Source of the DNA: Acidovorax soli
GTDB taxonomy: Bacteria; Pseudomonadota; Gammaproteobacteria; Burkholderiales; Burkholderiaceae_C
Direction of reading: 5' to 3'
Assembly (NCBI RefSeq): GCF_014207955.1
Contig: NZ_JACHLK010000003.1
Span: forward strand, 558,001 to 622,000
Length of the DNA: 64,000 bases
The notes under the pieces were generated by a model. It was not told the DNA's origin, did no database searches, and was given only the letters and a program-made list of their open reading frames with translations. Below, one piece after another: positions 1-8,607 of the stretch. Position 1 is the stretch's first letter, and the number at the start of each line of letters is the position of its first letter. A program made the translations under genes and the position numbers.

Positions 1-390
1 CACAGGGCTGCGCACCTGGGTCATGGTGTCGCCCATGTCGATGGGGAAACGGGCCTGGTTCACGCGCAGGCGGCCCTCGGACAGCTTGGCGCCCACGCCC
101 TTGCCCTGCGCGATCTTGCTGCCCATGATGGGCTTACCACCAGTGGGATTGATCAGGTGGAAGGTGATTTCATCGCCCTTGCCCTTGCCCAGGTTCTGCG
201 CCTTCACCACGGGCATCTTGTTGCCCGACTGGTTCTTGATGACCGAGGCGGCGCCTTCCAACTGCGGGAACTTGCCCGTCAGGTGGTTCATCTGCGAGTT
301 GCGGCCGTTCGACAGGGCGAAGACGCCTACTGCCTGTTCGACCATGGCCTTGGGATCGCCATGGGCCATGTGGGTTTTCGTTGCGGTCAA
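1..390 (-). CDS. Major capsid protein, N4-gp56/Phage_capsid_3 type (C-terminus cut by window edge)
   Basis: The first 130 residues of a phage coat protein; the rest lies left of the window. I choose a TTG start at 390 because an AGGAG ribosome site lies 6-7 nt upstream and the frame reads without stops to base 1. Early residues carry the family pattern: SQMNHLTGKFP, then the beta-strand GDEITFHLINPTGGKPIMG, then a late VNQARFPIDMGDTM segment, all typical of N4-gp56-like capsid proteins (formerly DUF4043). It follows the scaffold gene by 51 nt in the leftward late operon, as expected for portal-scaffold-capsid order. The family call is from pattern recognition. Confidence 0.8.
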   Translation of the reverse strand, partial: MTATKTHMAHGDPKAMVEQAVGVFALSNGRNSQMNHLTGKFPQLEGAASVIKNQSGNKMPVVKAQNLGKGKGDEITFHLINPTGGKPIMGSKIAQGKGVGAKLSEGRLRVNQARFPIDMGDTMTQVRSPV

Positions 391-441
391 TTCGTGCTCC
401 TATGCGTTGGAACAGGCACGCGCCGTAGCGCGGTGCGCTGC

Positions 442-1497
442 TTACATCTGTCGGCTCAGGAATGCCTCGATCTGCGCTGGGGACATCTTTTCCATGGCGC
501 TTGCCAGGTTCGCGCCGTCCAGGGCGGCAAGGGTGTCGTGCACAGAAGTGCCACCAGACCGCCCGCCCGGGATGCCGGACAGGCTGTTGGGGATGGCCGG
601 TGCTGCAGATGCAATCGCGGCCTTGACGGCGGCCTTGGGGTCGGGTGCTGCCGGCGCGGGGGCTGGCGTGATGCCTTCCTCCTTCTTGTACCGGGTGAAC
701 ACCGCGATCAGGTCCGCTGTCTCGCCGCTTTCCAGCACGCCACGGATGGCCGCTTGCTCGTAGGCCGGCTTGTCGCCGATCCACTTCTGTAGCTCCGTGC
801 TCTGCCAGATAGAAACTGCATCGGGGTGGGCCTTCAAAACAGCGGACCGGTGTTCTTCAGCGGCCTGCTCTTCTTGGGACTTCACGGATTGCTCGTGACG
901 TTCCTTAAAGGGTTTCAGAGCCTCTGCCACCGCAGCAGCAACACGCTGGTCAACCAGCGTGTCGATGCCCTTGGCCATGGCCTCCTCGGACATATCGCCG
1001 AAGATGCTGATGTCCACGCCCGCCTTCTTTGCGGCGTCCACGGCAGCAACCATGTTGTCCTGCTGCGTGGGCGCTTGCCCGCTGTCCGCGCGAGCCTGGG
1101 CCGCCGCGCGCAGCGTGGCAAGCTCCTGTTCTGCGGCCTGATGCTGTGCCTGGAGCGCTTCGGCCTGGGCCTTCCAATGCTGCTCGCCTTGGCGCGCGTC
1201 CACCAGCTTCTGGTAGTCGATGGTGTGCACACCATCCTTTGCCAGCAGCACGGGGGTCTTGTCGCCTTCGGGGGCAGCATCGGCGGCCGGCTTTGCGCCC
1301 TCGCCCTTGTCGTCTTCCTTTTCGCCGCCTTCGTTGTCGCCCGCCGAGGTGGTGCTACCGGGCAGTGCACCGCTATCCGAGGGCTTGCCCCCGGTGTCGC
1401 CCATTGCGCGGAGCATCAGCTCCGCAGCCTGTTCGGGGGACAGCGCGCCGGTTACTTCGGTGCTGTCGAGAAATTCCTGAGTTGCTTGGTTCGTCAT
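442..1497 (-). CDS. Probable phage scaffolding protein
   Basis: 351 residues, acidic and low-complexity at the N-terminus (residues about 35-80 rich in G, D, E, K), then a long helical, Gln/Ala-rich segment (about 100-140) likely to form a coiled coil, and a C-terminal helix ending SPAQIEAFLSRQM. Such composition between a portal and a capsid gene is typical of head scaffolding proteins, which fill the procapsid and leave before DNA packaging. There is no catalytic motif pointing to a protease. The role is inferred from position and composition, not from a recognised domain. Confidence 0.65.
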   Translation of the reverse strand: MTNQATQEFLDSTEVTGALSPEQAAELMLRAMGDTGGKPSDSGALPGSTTSAGDNEGGEKEDDKGEGAKPAADAAPEGDKTPVLLAKDGVHTIDYQKLVDARQGEQHWKAQAEALQAQHQAAEQELATLRAAAQARADSGQAPTQQDNMVAAVDAAKKAGVDISIFGDMSEEAMAKGIDTLVDQRVAAAVAEALKPFKERHEQSVKSQEEQAAEEHRSAVLKAHPDAVSIWQSTELQKWIGDKPAYEQAAIRGVLESGETADLIAVFTRYKKEEGITPAPAPAAPDPKAAVKAAIASAAPAIPNSLSGIPGGRSGGTSVHDTLAALDGANLASAMEKMSPAQIEAFLSRQM

Positions 1498-1647
1498 CTA
1501 CCTGTTCCCACCACATATCGCCGTGGCCGCTGGGGTCCAGTTGCCCATTCGCGACCGAGGCCGCGAACCTCGCCCAACGCTCGCGCGTCAGGCTTGGCCG
1601 GCAGTGTGGGAAAGGAGGGGCGAAAAGCGAAACACTAGAGCCGCGCG

Positions 1648-3984
1648 CTATGCCGCCTGCAGGTTGTCGGCGGTGCTGGATGTCTCGATACCTTGCATCG
1701 CGCTGGGACCGTCCTGCGGAACCGGAGGGAACTGGGGACTTGTGTTCTGGCGAACTTCTGTCGCCGCGCCCTCCCCTGCCTCGGCCTCCAGCTCTGGCCC
1801 CTCTCCCTGGATGTAGGGGGACTTGATGTTCATGGCCGCCGTGGTGTCCGCCACAGGAATGTTGGGGTCCACGCCGCCCGGCGTAGGCCTCCAGCCAGCG
1901 CCCTGCATCACCTTGTCCGCGATGGGCGCGATCATGGGCATCTGCGCCACCTGGGTGCCGGTCTGCATCGCGCTGAAAGCGGTCTGCACACCGATGTTGA
2001 CGGCCTCGCGCATGAGCTTCTCGATTTCCGCGTCGCCCTTCTTCTCCTTGAGCGCGATTTCCCGCATCTTCACTTCCAGCCCGGAGCGGTCGAGCGCGTC
2101 CTGCACGGCCTGGGCAATGCGGGCTTCGATCTGCTCGGGTGTCTCCTGCTGGGCCGCCGCGCGCAGGGCCTCGGTGATCTTGTCCTTGAATGGGATGTCC
2201 GTGAGGGCCACCAGATACTGGGCCATGATCGACTGGTACTGCGGCGGCATGCTCTTGGTCGCCTCGGACAGCGCATTGAGCTGCTGACCTTGGTAGGTGC
2301 TGCTGCTGGGCGCATCGGACACGCCGACCATGAGGCGCGTGCGCTGCAGGTCGTTGGACAGGTAGGGATAGCCCGTCACCTCGTCAATCTCGGGTTTGTT
2401 GATGTGGATGGTCCGCTCTGCCGAAACCGCATCCCCAGGGATCACCACGGCCTGCGCGCTGTCCCCGATGTCCTCCACGATCATGGACAGCAGCAGCTCG
2501 CCCACCTGCGTGCGTGCCGCCTTGTGGTTGTCCATCATCCGGCCCAGGCCCTGGTTCGCCTGATCTACCTGCCTATCCTCCTGCTGGCCGCTTCGTGCCG
2601 TGCCGGGCCGGCCCGTAAAAGCGTTTGGAGTGGCCCCAATGCGGTCGATGGCGCCGCGCGCGTCATCCAGCATGCGAAACTGCTGGTCGGTGAGCTGGAA
2701 ATCGCGGATCACCTCGTGCCGCGCACCTGGCTGCGCCATGGCCGCAGGGTTCAGCACGATGTCTGCGTTGCGGCGGCCGATCTGCTTGCGGTACTGCTCG
2801 TCCGTCATGGCCACAGCGCCCTTGGTGCGCTCAGTGCGCACCGCTCCCATGCCCCAGCGCAGCAGAGCCGAACCACTGTTCAGGCTGTCCTGCTGGTACA
2901 TCACGCCCCGGATGTAGCCGTAGGGCACCGTGGTGCCGTCCTCGCGGAACCCGAAGAACGGCACATAGGGGAAGTGCCGGTGCGCATAGGGGGTCGGGCT
3001 GTCGTGCAGGCAATGCGGACCAAGCCAGTAGCTGCGCCGCACCCGCGCCACGGTCGCCAGCGTGTACTTGGTCGTGCCAGTGGCAATGGCGTAGTTGTGC
3101 GCCTGGTTGTTCTCGTCGTACTCCACCACGCGGCCATCAGGCGACGTGAGCACGCCCACCTCGACCCAGCGGCGGTACCACACCTCGGCCACGCACACTT
3201 CTGTGGTCAGCGGGTTGTAGAACCGGTCTTCCGCAACGGTCCATCCACGGGCCTGGTTCCATGAATTGCGCAGCCCGGTCGATGCCCCGCCTTCCAGGGT
3301 TTCGATGGACTCGGCCGTGCTCCACCAGCTCGCGCCGTACTTTCCGTACTGCTTGATGAGTTCGCGGTGCTCCTTGAAGATGGACAGCAGGCGGCTAGGG
3401 TGCATCCAGCGCAGGCGCCGCAGGTAGCGCGCGTCTTCGAGGAGGTCTTTCTTGGATGCCCAGTCCCAGTGGATCTCATTGCGGTGGACGTGCACGCACT
3501 GGTAGGGATACTCGAAGGGATCGGAGGACCGCGATACCTCCACCCAGCCCAGGCCAACGCCCGCCTGGGGCCTGAATGCGTCGCTGCAGGCGCGGTCTGC
3601 CTTGGAGTGGCGCTCCGCCTCGTTCAGCTTGAAGTTGAGGGCATCTGCCACGTCCTGGCCGCCCGCATTGCCATTGGGCTTCACGCGCCAGTCCGTGCGA
3701 ATGGCCGTCTCGTAGCCCTGCAGGGCCAGCATCATGGGGCCGGTCTTGTCCTCCACCGCTGGCGGGATGCCCAGGTCGGCATTGGCACGCAGCAGGTCGG
3801 AGTTGAGCTGGTTGCCGTCCGCGTAGTCCATCTCCCTGTCGGCAGCGCCGCGCCAAGGTGGCTGGGCCTCAATCTCGCGGATGATGTCTGTGTATTCCGC
3901 CAGGGTCAGCGGTACGTCGCCCTCGGGCGTCAGGGGCGCGCCGTCTTCGTCGTACTCAGCGGTGTCGTGTGCATGGTTGAGCAT
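1648..3984 (-). CDS. Portal protein, P22 type
   Basis: 778 residues. The start MLNHAHD at 3984 has AGGA upstream and lies 8 nt after the terminase stop; an in-frame earlier ATG at 4080 would overlap terminase by 88 nt and is rejected. The N-terminal half contains DKTGPMMLALQGYETAIR, a RVKPNG segment and the FEYPYQCVHVHRNEIHWD stretch that resemble P22-like portals, and the length fits that family (700-800). The C-terminal third is Gln/Ala-rich and helical (barrel-like), and it ends in a Pro/Glu-rich tail. The portal forms the dodecameric DNA channel and docks the terminase. A P22-type portal suggests a podovirus-like virion. Confidence 0.87.
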   Translation of the reverse strand: MLNHAHDTAEYDEDGAPLTPEGDVPLTLAEYTDIIREIEAQPPWRGAADREMDYADGNQLNSDLLRANADLGIPPAVEDKTGPMMLALQGYETAIRTDWRVKPNGNAGGQDVADALNFKLNEAERHSKADRACSDAFRPQAGVGLGWVEVSRSSDPFEYPYQCVHVHRNEIHWDWASKKDLLEDARYLRRLRWMHPSRLLSIFKEHRELIKQYGKYGASWWSTAESIETLEGGASTGLRNSWNQARGWTVAEDRFYNPLTTEVCVAEVWYRRWVEVGVLTSPDGRVVEYDENNQAHNYAIATGTTKYTLATVARVRRSYWLGPHCLHDSPTPYAHRHFPYVPFFGFREDGTTVPYGYIRGVMYQQDSLNSGSALLRWGMGAVRTERTKGAVAMTDEQYRKQIGRRNADIVLNPAAMAQPGARHEVIRDFQLTDQQFRMLDDARGAIDRIGATPNAFTGRPGTARSGQQEDRQVDQANQGLGRMMDNHKAARTQVGELLLSMIVEDIGDSAQAVVIPGDAVSAERTIHINKPEIDEVTGYPYLSNDLQRTRLMVGVSDAPSSSTYQGQQLNALSEATKSMPPQYQSIMAQYLVALTDIPFKDKITEALRAAAQQETPEQIEARIAQAVQDALDRSGLEVKMREIALKEKKGDAEIEKLMREAVNIGVQTAFSAMQTGTQVAQMPMIAPIADKVMQGAGWRPTPGGVDPNIPVADTTAAMNIKSPYIQGEGPELEAEAGEGAATEVRQNTSPQFPPVPQDGPSAMQGIETSSTADNLQAA

Positions 3985-3992
3985 GGTGTTTC

Positions 3993-5573
3993 CTATCTCC
4001 AATCGGGTGCAGGCGCCTCGCGGTAGCCCTGGTCTTCTGAAAGCATTTCGACCATCCCCAGCTCTTCGGCCTGGGCCCACTGGCGCAGGGCATCGGCGGC
4101 CTCGGAGCAGCCGTTGGCCTTGTCGGGCTGGTCAATGAATCGGTTCTCGGCACGGCTGAACTTCTTGCGGTAGCCCTGCAGGCGCTGCAGGCCCAACTCG
4201 CAGCCCTTGGCGTCAAAGTACGCCCTCTTCATGTGCTTGCGGGTGCTCTGGATGCCGGCCATCAGGTCGGTGATGCGCGGCACGATCATGAAAGCCTGCC
4301 CAGGCATCAGCTCCTGCAACTGGTCCTTGATGGACTTGTTGAAGTCGCCCAGGCGCTTGTGGTCCGCGTCATGCGGCAGGAAGTGCGCGCCGAACAGGTA
4401 GCCCGTGCTCTGCAGGTGGCGCGCGTAGTGCCGCAAGTCTTCGTCGTGCCCTTCGTAGTAGCCGATGACGCGCGGCTCATTGCGCAGGAACTGGATGAAC
4501 CATATGGCGCAGCCGTCGCGGTTCCCGATGTCCCAGAAGGTGAACACCGGGAGGTCCAGCGTGGGTACCGTGGTGATGCCGCCGCGCTTGCGCAGGGCCA
4601 CCATGTCCTTGGCGTAGTAGTTGCCCTTGGTGCTGATCTGGAAGGCCTCGGCGGGCGTACTGGGGTACTCCTGCCACATCTTTTCCTCGGCCCCCGTGAA
4701 GTCGGCGTCGAGGGTGGCGATGTACCAAGTGCGCTGGCCCTGGTCGATGGTGCAGCCCATGGTCTGCTCCACCTCTTCGAAATACTCGTGCTGCTCCACG
4801 CTGATGGGCACCGCGCCGGGCTCCATCGTGTACTCGGGGTTCTGCCACCACGCATAGAAGTGGAAACGGTAGTCCCGCTGCGTCTCCTTGCGGCCGGCGA
4901 AATGCAGCGTCTCCGCGCGCTGTGAAAGGTCGAAGAACTCGCCTTCGGGGCCTTCGGCCGTGCTCTCGATCACCAAGATGCCGTTCAGGGGCACCGCGGG
5001 GATGGAGCCGGTGATGACTTCCTTGGCCTTCAGCGGGTACTGCGCGCAGATCTTCCCGAACTCCGACACATGCAGCCGGTGGATGGTCCCGGACCGCATG
5101 GACGTGGCCACGCGGATGGAGCTGTTGTTGTGCGCGAACAGCAGTTCGGTGGCGCTATCACGCGCCAGTGGGAACCGCACGCGGATGGGCTCGGGCAGGT
5201 TCTCGTAGGCAAACTTCACCTTGTCCCGGAAGATGGCCTCGGCGGCCTCGCGGTCCTGCGCGATGATCCCGCACCGCTGGTTGGCATTGAACAGGGCATG
5301 GTCCAGCCACAGCAGCGCAATCAGGGTCGTGAAGCCCAGTTGGCGCGCCTTGAGGATCAGGTTCCGGTGCCACAGCCGCGCAATAAACCGCTTCTGCGCC
5401 CGGTTGGGCTTGAAGGGCACCACGAAATCATCGGCGCCCTCGCCACCCTTGATCATGATCTTGTAGAGGCACCCGCTGAACAGCCGCCATTCAGGATTCG
5501 ACAGGCAGCGCTCCAGCTCTGCCGCATTGGTGGGCAGGGTGTTCAGCGGGGTGGTGCGCATCGCCATCGTCAA
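3993..5573 (-). CDS. terL: Terminase large subunit
   Basis: 526 residues; the ATPase-nuclease motor that packages DNA into the procapsid. A deviant Walker A (ARQLGFTT, residues 76-83) is followed by HVSEFG (about 168-173) in the Walker B/catalytic glutamate position and ESTAEG (203-208) as the coupling motif. The nuclease half begins with TFWDIGNRDGCA (D348), a RuvC/RNase H-like aspartate. The start overlaps the small-subunit stop by 4 nt (ATGA), indicating translational coupling. The C-terminus ends 8 nt before the portal start. Confidence 0.92.
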   Translation of the reverse strand: MTMAMRTTPLNTLPTNAAELERCLSNPEWRLFSGCLYKIMIKGGEGADDFVVPFKPNRAQKRFIARLWHRNLILKARQLGFTTLIALLWLDHALFNANQRCGIIAQDREAAEAIFRDKVKFAYENLPEPIRVRFPLARDSATELLFAHNNSSIRVATSMRSGTIHRLHVSEFGKICAQYPLKAKEVITGSIPAVPLNGILVIESTAEGPEGEFFDLSQRAETLHFAGRKETQRDYRFHFYAWWQNPEYTMEPGAVPISVEQHEYFEEVEQTMGCTIDQGQRTWYIATLDADFTGAEEKMWQEYPSTPAEAFQISTKGNYYAKDMVALRKRGGITTVPTLDLPVFTFWDIGNRDGCAIWFIQFLRNEPRVIGYYEGHDEDLRHYARHLQSTGYLFGAHFLPHDADHKRLGDFNKSIKDQLQELMPGQAFMIVPRITDLMAGIQSTRKHMKRAYFDAKGCELGLQRLQGYRKKFSRAENRFIDQPDKANGCSEAADALRQWAQAEELGMVEMLSEDQGYREAPAPDWR

Positions 5574-6562
5574 CGCCAGTCCGGCTCGGGGCCTGGGTCA
5601 GCCTTGGGCGTGAAAGCGCTTGGCGCGGCCATGCCCGTGGGCTTCTCGGGGTCCACCGCCTGGGGCATGAAGCCGTTGCTGTTCCCGCCCGCAATGGCGT
5701 GCAGCAGGTTCTTGAGCGGATCGCCCTTCTGGTTGTTGTCCCGCTCGTAGGCGCCGAGGTGCTTCATCAGCTTCTCGGCCGCGTCCAGGCGAGAGTGCAT
5801 CTGCACCTCGATACCGTGCTTGCCGTGCTTGGCGCCGGCATACAGGGCGGCTGTCGCCGGGGACAAGCGCCGCGTGTCCCCGAGGACAACACGGGGACAT
5901 CCATCGCCATGGCATTCCGGGCACATGGGGTGCGCATCGCGCAGGGGGGAGTAGCCAACGCCGCCCTGTTCCTCCCAGTCCTCCTGGGGCTTGCCGCTCT
6001 CCCGGAACTGCTCGCGGTCGTGGTTGTACTCGGACAGGGTGCGCTGGTACCGGTGCCCTTCGCCCCAGCAATGGCGGCAGCAACCTACCTGCACCTGCAC
6101 CAGCTCGCGCGCATCCGCAGAGAAGATGTTCCACAGGCCCAGCACCACCTTGTCGGCGGAAATCTGCGTCCGCTCCTGCTGCGCCTTCATGGCGGCTGCA
6201 ATCGCCGTCTGGATGCTAAGTTTTGCTAAGAGCTGGGCCGCCTGCTCGTTGGCCGTCCTGGCGCTGTATCCGGCCCGAATGGCGGCCTGGGTGCCATTCA
6301 GATCAATGAGGTATTCATCGACAAACCTCTGCTGGCGGGGGGTGAGCTGGTCTGTCGTGACGTCTTCGGGGACATCCTCGCCAGTCCCTTGCGTGTCCCT
6401 GGGGACAAGCTGGTTTGCCTCTTGGGCCGTGGGTGTTGGCTCCTTGTGGGCAGGCGTGCCAGATCCTGCAGGCTTCCCTTTGGAGGCTGCAGGCTTCTTG
6501 GTGCTGGGGGTGGGGGCCTTCTTAGGCGCGGCCCTCTTGCGCGAGGGGGGTGTGGTTGCCAT
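5570..6562 (-). CDS. terS: Terminase small subunit (Terminase_2-like) with linker and Cys-rich insert
   Basis: 330 residues. Residues 1-70 are a Lys/Pro/Ala-rich linker. Residues 73-120 (LTPRQQRFVDEYL, TQAAIRAGYS) form the HTH that recognises the packaging site. About residues 155-220 carry paired cysteines (CCRHCWGEGH and CPECHGDGC) likely to bind zinc, an insert seen in some but not all members. The C-terminus is the oligomerisation region. A perfect 8-bp-stem hairpin lies directly upstream of the start, which has no strong ribosome site. Two palindrome clusters (5852-5899 and 6361-6407) lie inside this gene and encode linker-type peptides (VPRD, VPED). Confidence 0.87.
   Translation of the reverse strand: MATTPPSRKRAAPKKAPTPSTKKPAASKGKPAGSGTPAHKEPTPTAQEANQLVPRDTQGTGEDVPEDVTTDQLTPRQQRFVDEYLIDLNGTQAAIRAGYSARTANEQAAQLLAKLSIQTAIAAAMKAQQERTQISADKVVLGLWNIFSADARELVQVQVGCCRHCWGEGHRYQRTLSEYNHDREQFRESGKPQEDWEEQGGVGYSPLRDAHPMCPECHGDGCPRVVLGDTRRLSPATAALYAGAKHGKHGIEVQMHSRLDAAEKLMKHLGAYERDNNQKGDPLKNLLHAIAGGNSNGFMPQAVDPEKPTGMAAPSAFTPKADPGPEPDWR
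5852..5899. repeat. TGTCC-N4-GGACA palindromes, pair with 23-nt spacing (inside terS)
   Basis: TGTCGCCGGGGACA at 5852-5865 (one mismatch) and TGTCCCCGAGGACA at 5875-5888, centres 23 nt apart, followed by a lone GGGGACA half-site ending at 5899. This is the same motif family as at 6361, 7542 and 14431. It could be a packaging-related or protein-binding site; function unknown. Confidence 0.6.
6361..6407. repeat. TGTCC-N4-GGACA palindromes, pair with 33-nt spacing (inside terS)
   Basis: CGTCTTCGGGGACA at 6361-6374 (two mismatches) and TGTCCCTGGGGACA at 6394-6407 (perfect 6-bp arms), centres 33 nt apart. They fall in the part of terS that encodes the flexible linker before the HTH, where sequence is little constrained at protein level. 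Confidence 0.55.
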
Positions 6563-6564
6563 GG

Positions 6565-6636
6565 GCCGGGAGTCTTGTGGCTCCCGGCATGGCTGTCGAA
6601 CACTACAGGGGCGCGGCCCCTATGCGGGGTGCCCTA
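6565..6636. other. Hairpin cluster upstream of terS
   Basis: GCCGGGAG at 6565-6572 and CTCCCGGC at 6581-6588 form a perfect 8-bp stem with an 8-nt loop immediately before the terS start on the minus strand. Two further short GC hairpins (GGGGC..GCCCC and GGGGT..ACCCC types) lie between about 6608 and 6641. They could occlude the terS ribosome site or slow RNA polymerase. No U-tract follows, so a classical terminator is not supported. Confidence 0.45.
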
Positions 6637-7113
6637 CCCCATGATGGGCTTGCCGCCCCTATTGGCCGCAATGAGCGCGTTCATTTCCGTGGTGGCCTGA
6701 TCGAGCTGGTTTGCGGCCATGCCAGCGGCGTCCACCGTGGTGGGCTCGGCCGCCAGTGCTTTCATCTGCTCTGGTGTGGCGCGCAGTTGATAGCCACCTC
6801 GGCCCGCAACGGACCGTCCGCGCAGCCAGTTGAGCACATCGCTGCGCTCTCGCATGCTCTGCACCTCGTACAGCAGGCCCTCCAGGGGTTCGGCTACCTC
6901 GGGCGCTGGCAGCGCCAGCCCCGAGATAGATCTGGTCGCGGTGGCCAGGGCCTGCAGAAGGGCGCTCGCCTCCACCTCTAGGGCGGCGATTGCCTGCACG
7001 GCTTCATCCCTTCTGCTCAACGCGGCTTGCACGGCGGCGGCCATATCGGCCGTGATCGTGGCGCCTACGACAAAGCCGGCCTGGGCCAGCTCGGTTTCAG
7101 TGGATTGCTGCAT
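6634..7113 (-). CDS. Hypothetical phage protein, helical
   Basis: 159 residues, not recognised. Mostly helical, Ala-rich, with a repeated 'AxxAALxxEASALLQAL' style that could be a coiled coil, and a small conserved-looking C-terminal patch VAGRGGYQLRATPEQMKAL. It lies just upstream of terS in the leftward operon, its start overlapping the stop of the preceding 46-residue frame by 17 nt, so it is probably co-translated with its neighbours. No signal peptide or membrane segment. Confidence 0.65.
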   Translation of the reverse strand: MQQSTETELAQAGFVVGATITADMAAAVQAALSRRDEAVQAIAALEVEASALLQALATATRSISGLALPAPEVAEPLEGLLYEVQSMRERSDVLNWLRGRSVAGRGGYQLRATPEQMKALAAEPTTVDAAGMAANQLDQATTEMNALIAANRGGKPIMG

Positions 7114-7237
7114 ACGCGCTCCAGGGTTGCGGGTTGATGGGTGCGGGGTGGTCGGCCGCCCAGGTGATACCGTAGGGGTCGCAATGCCGCGTCCTGCCGT
7201 CCCGGCCGGTGCCCCATCCCTCGGTGCTGTAGGCCAT
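7097..7237 (-). CDS. Small hypothetical phage protein (46 aa)
   Basis: Starts MAYSTEGWGTGRDGRTRHCD and contains a composition (Trp, His, Tyr rich) that reads as a real small protein rather than GC-driven noise. The ATG at 7237 lies 35 nt after the preceding stop, and its own stop overlaps the next start by 17 nt. Function unknown. The longer frame from 7519 is rejected because it would cover the better-supported 7273-7485 gene. Confidence 0.5.
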   Translation of the reverse strand: MAYSTEGWGTGRDGRTRHCDPYGITWAADHPAPINPQPWSAYAAIH

Positions 7238-7272
7238 GTGCCAGCGCCAGTCAGCTTCGGTGGGCTGGAGGG

Positions 7273-7485
7273 CTAGTCGGCCTTTGGCTTCTTGAGCCGC
7301 TTGTGTGCCGCCTCCACTGTGGCGCGAAGCCATTTGTTTCCGCCAAGCTCGTGGAACATGGCCCACTGCTCCTGCGTCATGCCCACGCTCTTGGAGATTG
7401 CTTTCTGCTCGGGCGGAATGGGGTTGCGCCCCTGGCCTCGGTCGCTCGGTGGGCGCTTGATCTGATCTGGCTCGGCATTGCTCAT
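7273..7485 (-). CDS. Small hypothetical phage protein (70 aa)
   Basis: A basic 70-residue protein with the central segment GMTQEQWAMFHELGGNKWLRA and a Lys-rich tail. The MTQEQW...LGG..WLR pattern is, from memory, common in small conserved phage proteins near terminase genes, possibly a short ribbon-helix-helix-like DNA-binding unit; that fold is a guess. It is the first gene after an intergenic stretch with two perfect palindromes (7542-7578), so it may head the packaging transcript. Confidence 0.6.
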   Translation of the reverse strand: MSNAEPDQIKRPPSDRGQGRNPIPPEQKAISKSVGMTQEQWAMFHELGGNKWLRATVEAAHKRLKKPKAD

Positions 7486-7541
7486 GGTCTGGCTGCTCTT
7501 TCGGTGCGCTCGTCGTCATTCTCTGCTGCTTGTCCCTGCAT

Positions 7542-7578
7542 TGTCCCTTGGGACAGTCATTCGATGTCCCTTGGGACA
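7542..7578. promoter_or_regulatory. Two perfect TGTCCC-N2-GGGACA palindromes between phage genes
   Basis: Identical 14-mers TGTCCCTTGGGACA at 7542-7555 and 7565-7578, centres 23 nt apart, in the 115-nt intergenic gap upstream of the 70-residue gene and the terminase genes. A further TGTCCC half-site starts at 7531. Two identical symmetric sites two helical turns apart look like an operator for a dimeric protein controlling the late genes, but hairpin formation in RNA cannot be excluded. Confidence 0.6.
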
Positions 7579-7600
7579 GTTGGCCATTGTCATGGAGACA

Positions 7601-7987
7601 TCAGGCGGTCGAACGGTTCCCTGCGTCGGCAAGCGAAGCAATGATGATGCGGCCCTCAGTAGCTGCCAGCAAGCCAGTGGATGGATGCGCGTCCATGAAC
7701 GCATTGGCATCCCTCGTGCCCTGCTCGCCCTCGGCATACTCGGCCACGATGGCGAAATCCCGCCCGAAGTGCCGATACCAGCGCGGTTCGTAGTGAATGC
7801 CAGGCAGGCCGTAGAGCCGGGCCATGTGCAGCGGATCACGTCCTTCGCGACCTGGCTCGCTGATCCAATCCGCGCAGGCCCGGCAGATGCCGTAGCCGTC
7901 ATCGCGGTTCCAATGCTGCTGCCAGCGGCCGGCGCCTGCGCCGCATACACAGCAAGTCATGTTGCGGGTGGTGGGGGTGCTTTCCAT
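7601..7987 (-). CDS. Hypothetical phage protein with zinc-ribbon-like N-terminus
   Basis: 128 residues from the ATG at 7987. The N-terminus has two CxxC pairs (TCCVCGAG and GICRACADW) separated by about 18 residues, a likely zinc knuckle. The C-terminal half (FAIVAEYAEGEQGTRDANAFMDAHPSTGLLA) looks like a compact alpha/beta unit. It starts 2 nt after the stop of the upstream 202-residue gene. Unknown function. A competing frame (7516-7950) has no such features. Confidence 0.6.
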   Translation of the reverse strand: MESTPTTRNMTCCVCGAGAGRWQQHWNRDDGYGICRACADWISEPGREGRDPLHMARLYGLPGIHYEPRWYRHFGRDFAIVAEYAEGEQGTRDANAFMDAHPSTGLLAATEGRIIIASLADAGNRSTA

Positions 7988-7989
7988 GG

Positions 7990-8598
7990 TCAACCTCGCG
8001 TCAGGGCGTCGAGGGCCACACGGTGCGCGCGCGGGTCGTTTGGGTTTGCCTGCAGCTCGCCCAGGGCTGTCTTCAGCTTGTCGCGCTCGGCCCAAGTCTC
8101 CATGAGCAGTTGAAACACGGGCGTCAAGTCGTCAGCAGCCTTCACCAGCGCATCGGTAGGGATGCCATCGCATGCGTTCCAGCACGCCGCGAGCCGGCGC
8201 ACGTTCTCGCGCTGGGTAGGAACGTGCTGCTCTCCGTTGTGGAGAATTCCGAACAGCCAACGGCCCTCGCAATCAAGGGTGTAGGAGTTGGAGGCAAAGC
8301 CATCCTCCCTGGTGGTCAACCGCCCCTGCGTGTGGTCGGCCAGAGCGACGGGCGCAGCCCGCTGCGGTTCCACGTCCGGCGCGGCATGCAGGAGAACGGC
8401 GGCTTCCCCCAGCCCCGTGCCGGACACGCTGGCGTCCCCGATGCTGTGGCGATAGCACGCGGTGGCAGCGCTCCAGGCGCGCGAAGCAATCCGTGCAAGG
8501 CGGTCGCTGGCCAGGGAAAGGTGTGCGCCGTTGAAGCCACTGCCCTCGGCCATGGCCGCGATGCTGGTAGCGAGCTGCTTGTTGGTGGTGGATGTCAT
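7990..8598 (-). CDS. Hypothetical phage protein with Ea22-like motif
   Basis: 202 residues. The segment VRRLAACWNACDGIPTDAL (about 128-146) matches the 'R(I/L)xACxNAxxGIPTxxL' signature that recurs in many accessory phage proteins of the Ea22/ead type; a middle segment LDCEGRWLFGILHNGEQ precedes it. The C-terminus is helical (WAERDKLKTALGELQANP). The role of this motif family is unknown. Sits between small genes in the leftward operon. Confidence 0.6.
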   Translation of the reverse strand: MTSTTNKQLATSIAAMAEGSGFNGAHLSLASDRLARIASRAWSAATACYRHSIGDASVSGTGLGEAAVLLHAAPDVEPQRAAPVALADHTQGRLTTREDGFASNSYTLDCEGRWLFGILHNGEQHVPTQRENVRRLAACWNACDGIPTDALVKAADDLTPVFQLLMETWAERDKLKTALGELQANPNDPRAHRVALDALTRG

Positions 8599-8607
8599 GG
8601 GGATCTT

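Noticed and set aside
7516..7950. 144-residue alternative frame overlapping the zinc-ribbon gene
   Set aside because: It conflicts with 7601-7987, which has CxxC pairs and fits the stop-start spacing of the operon.
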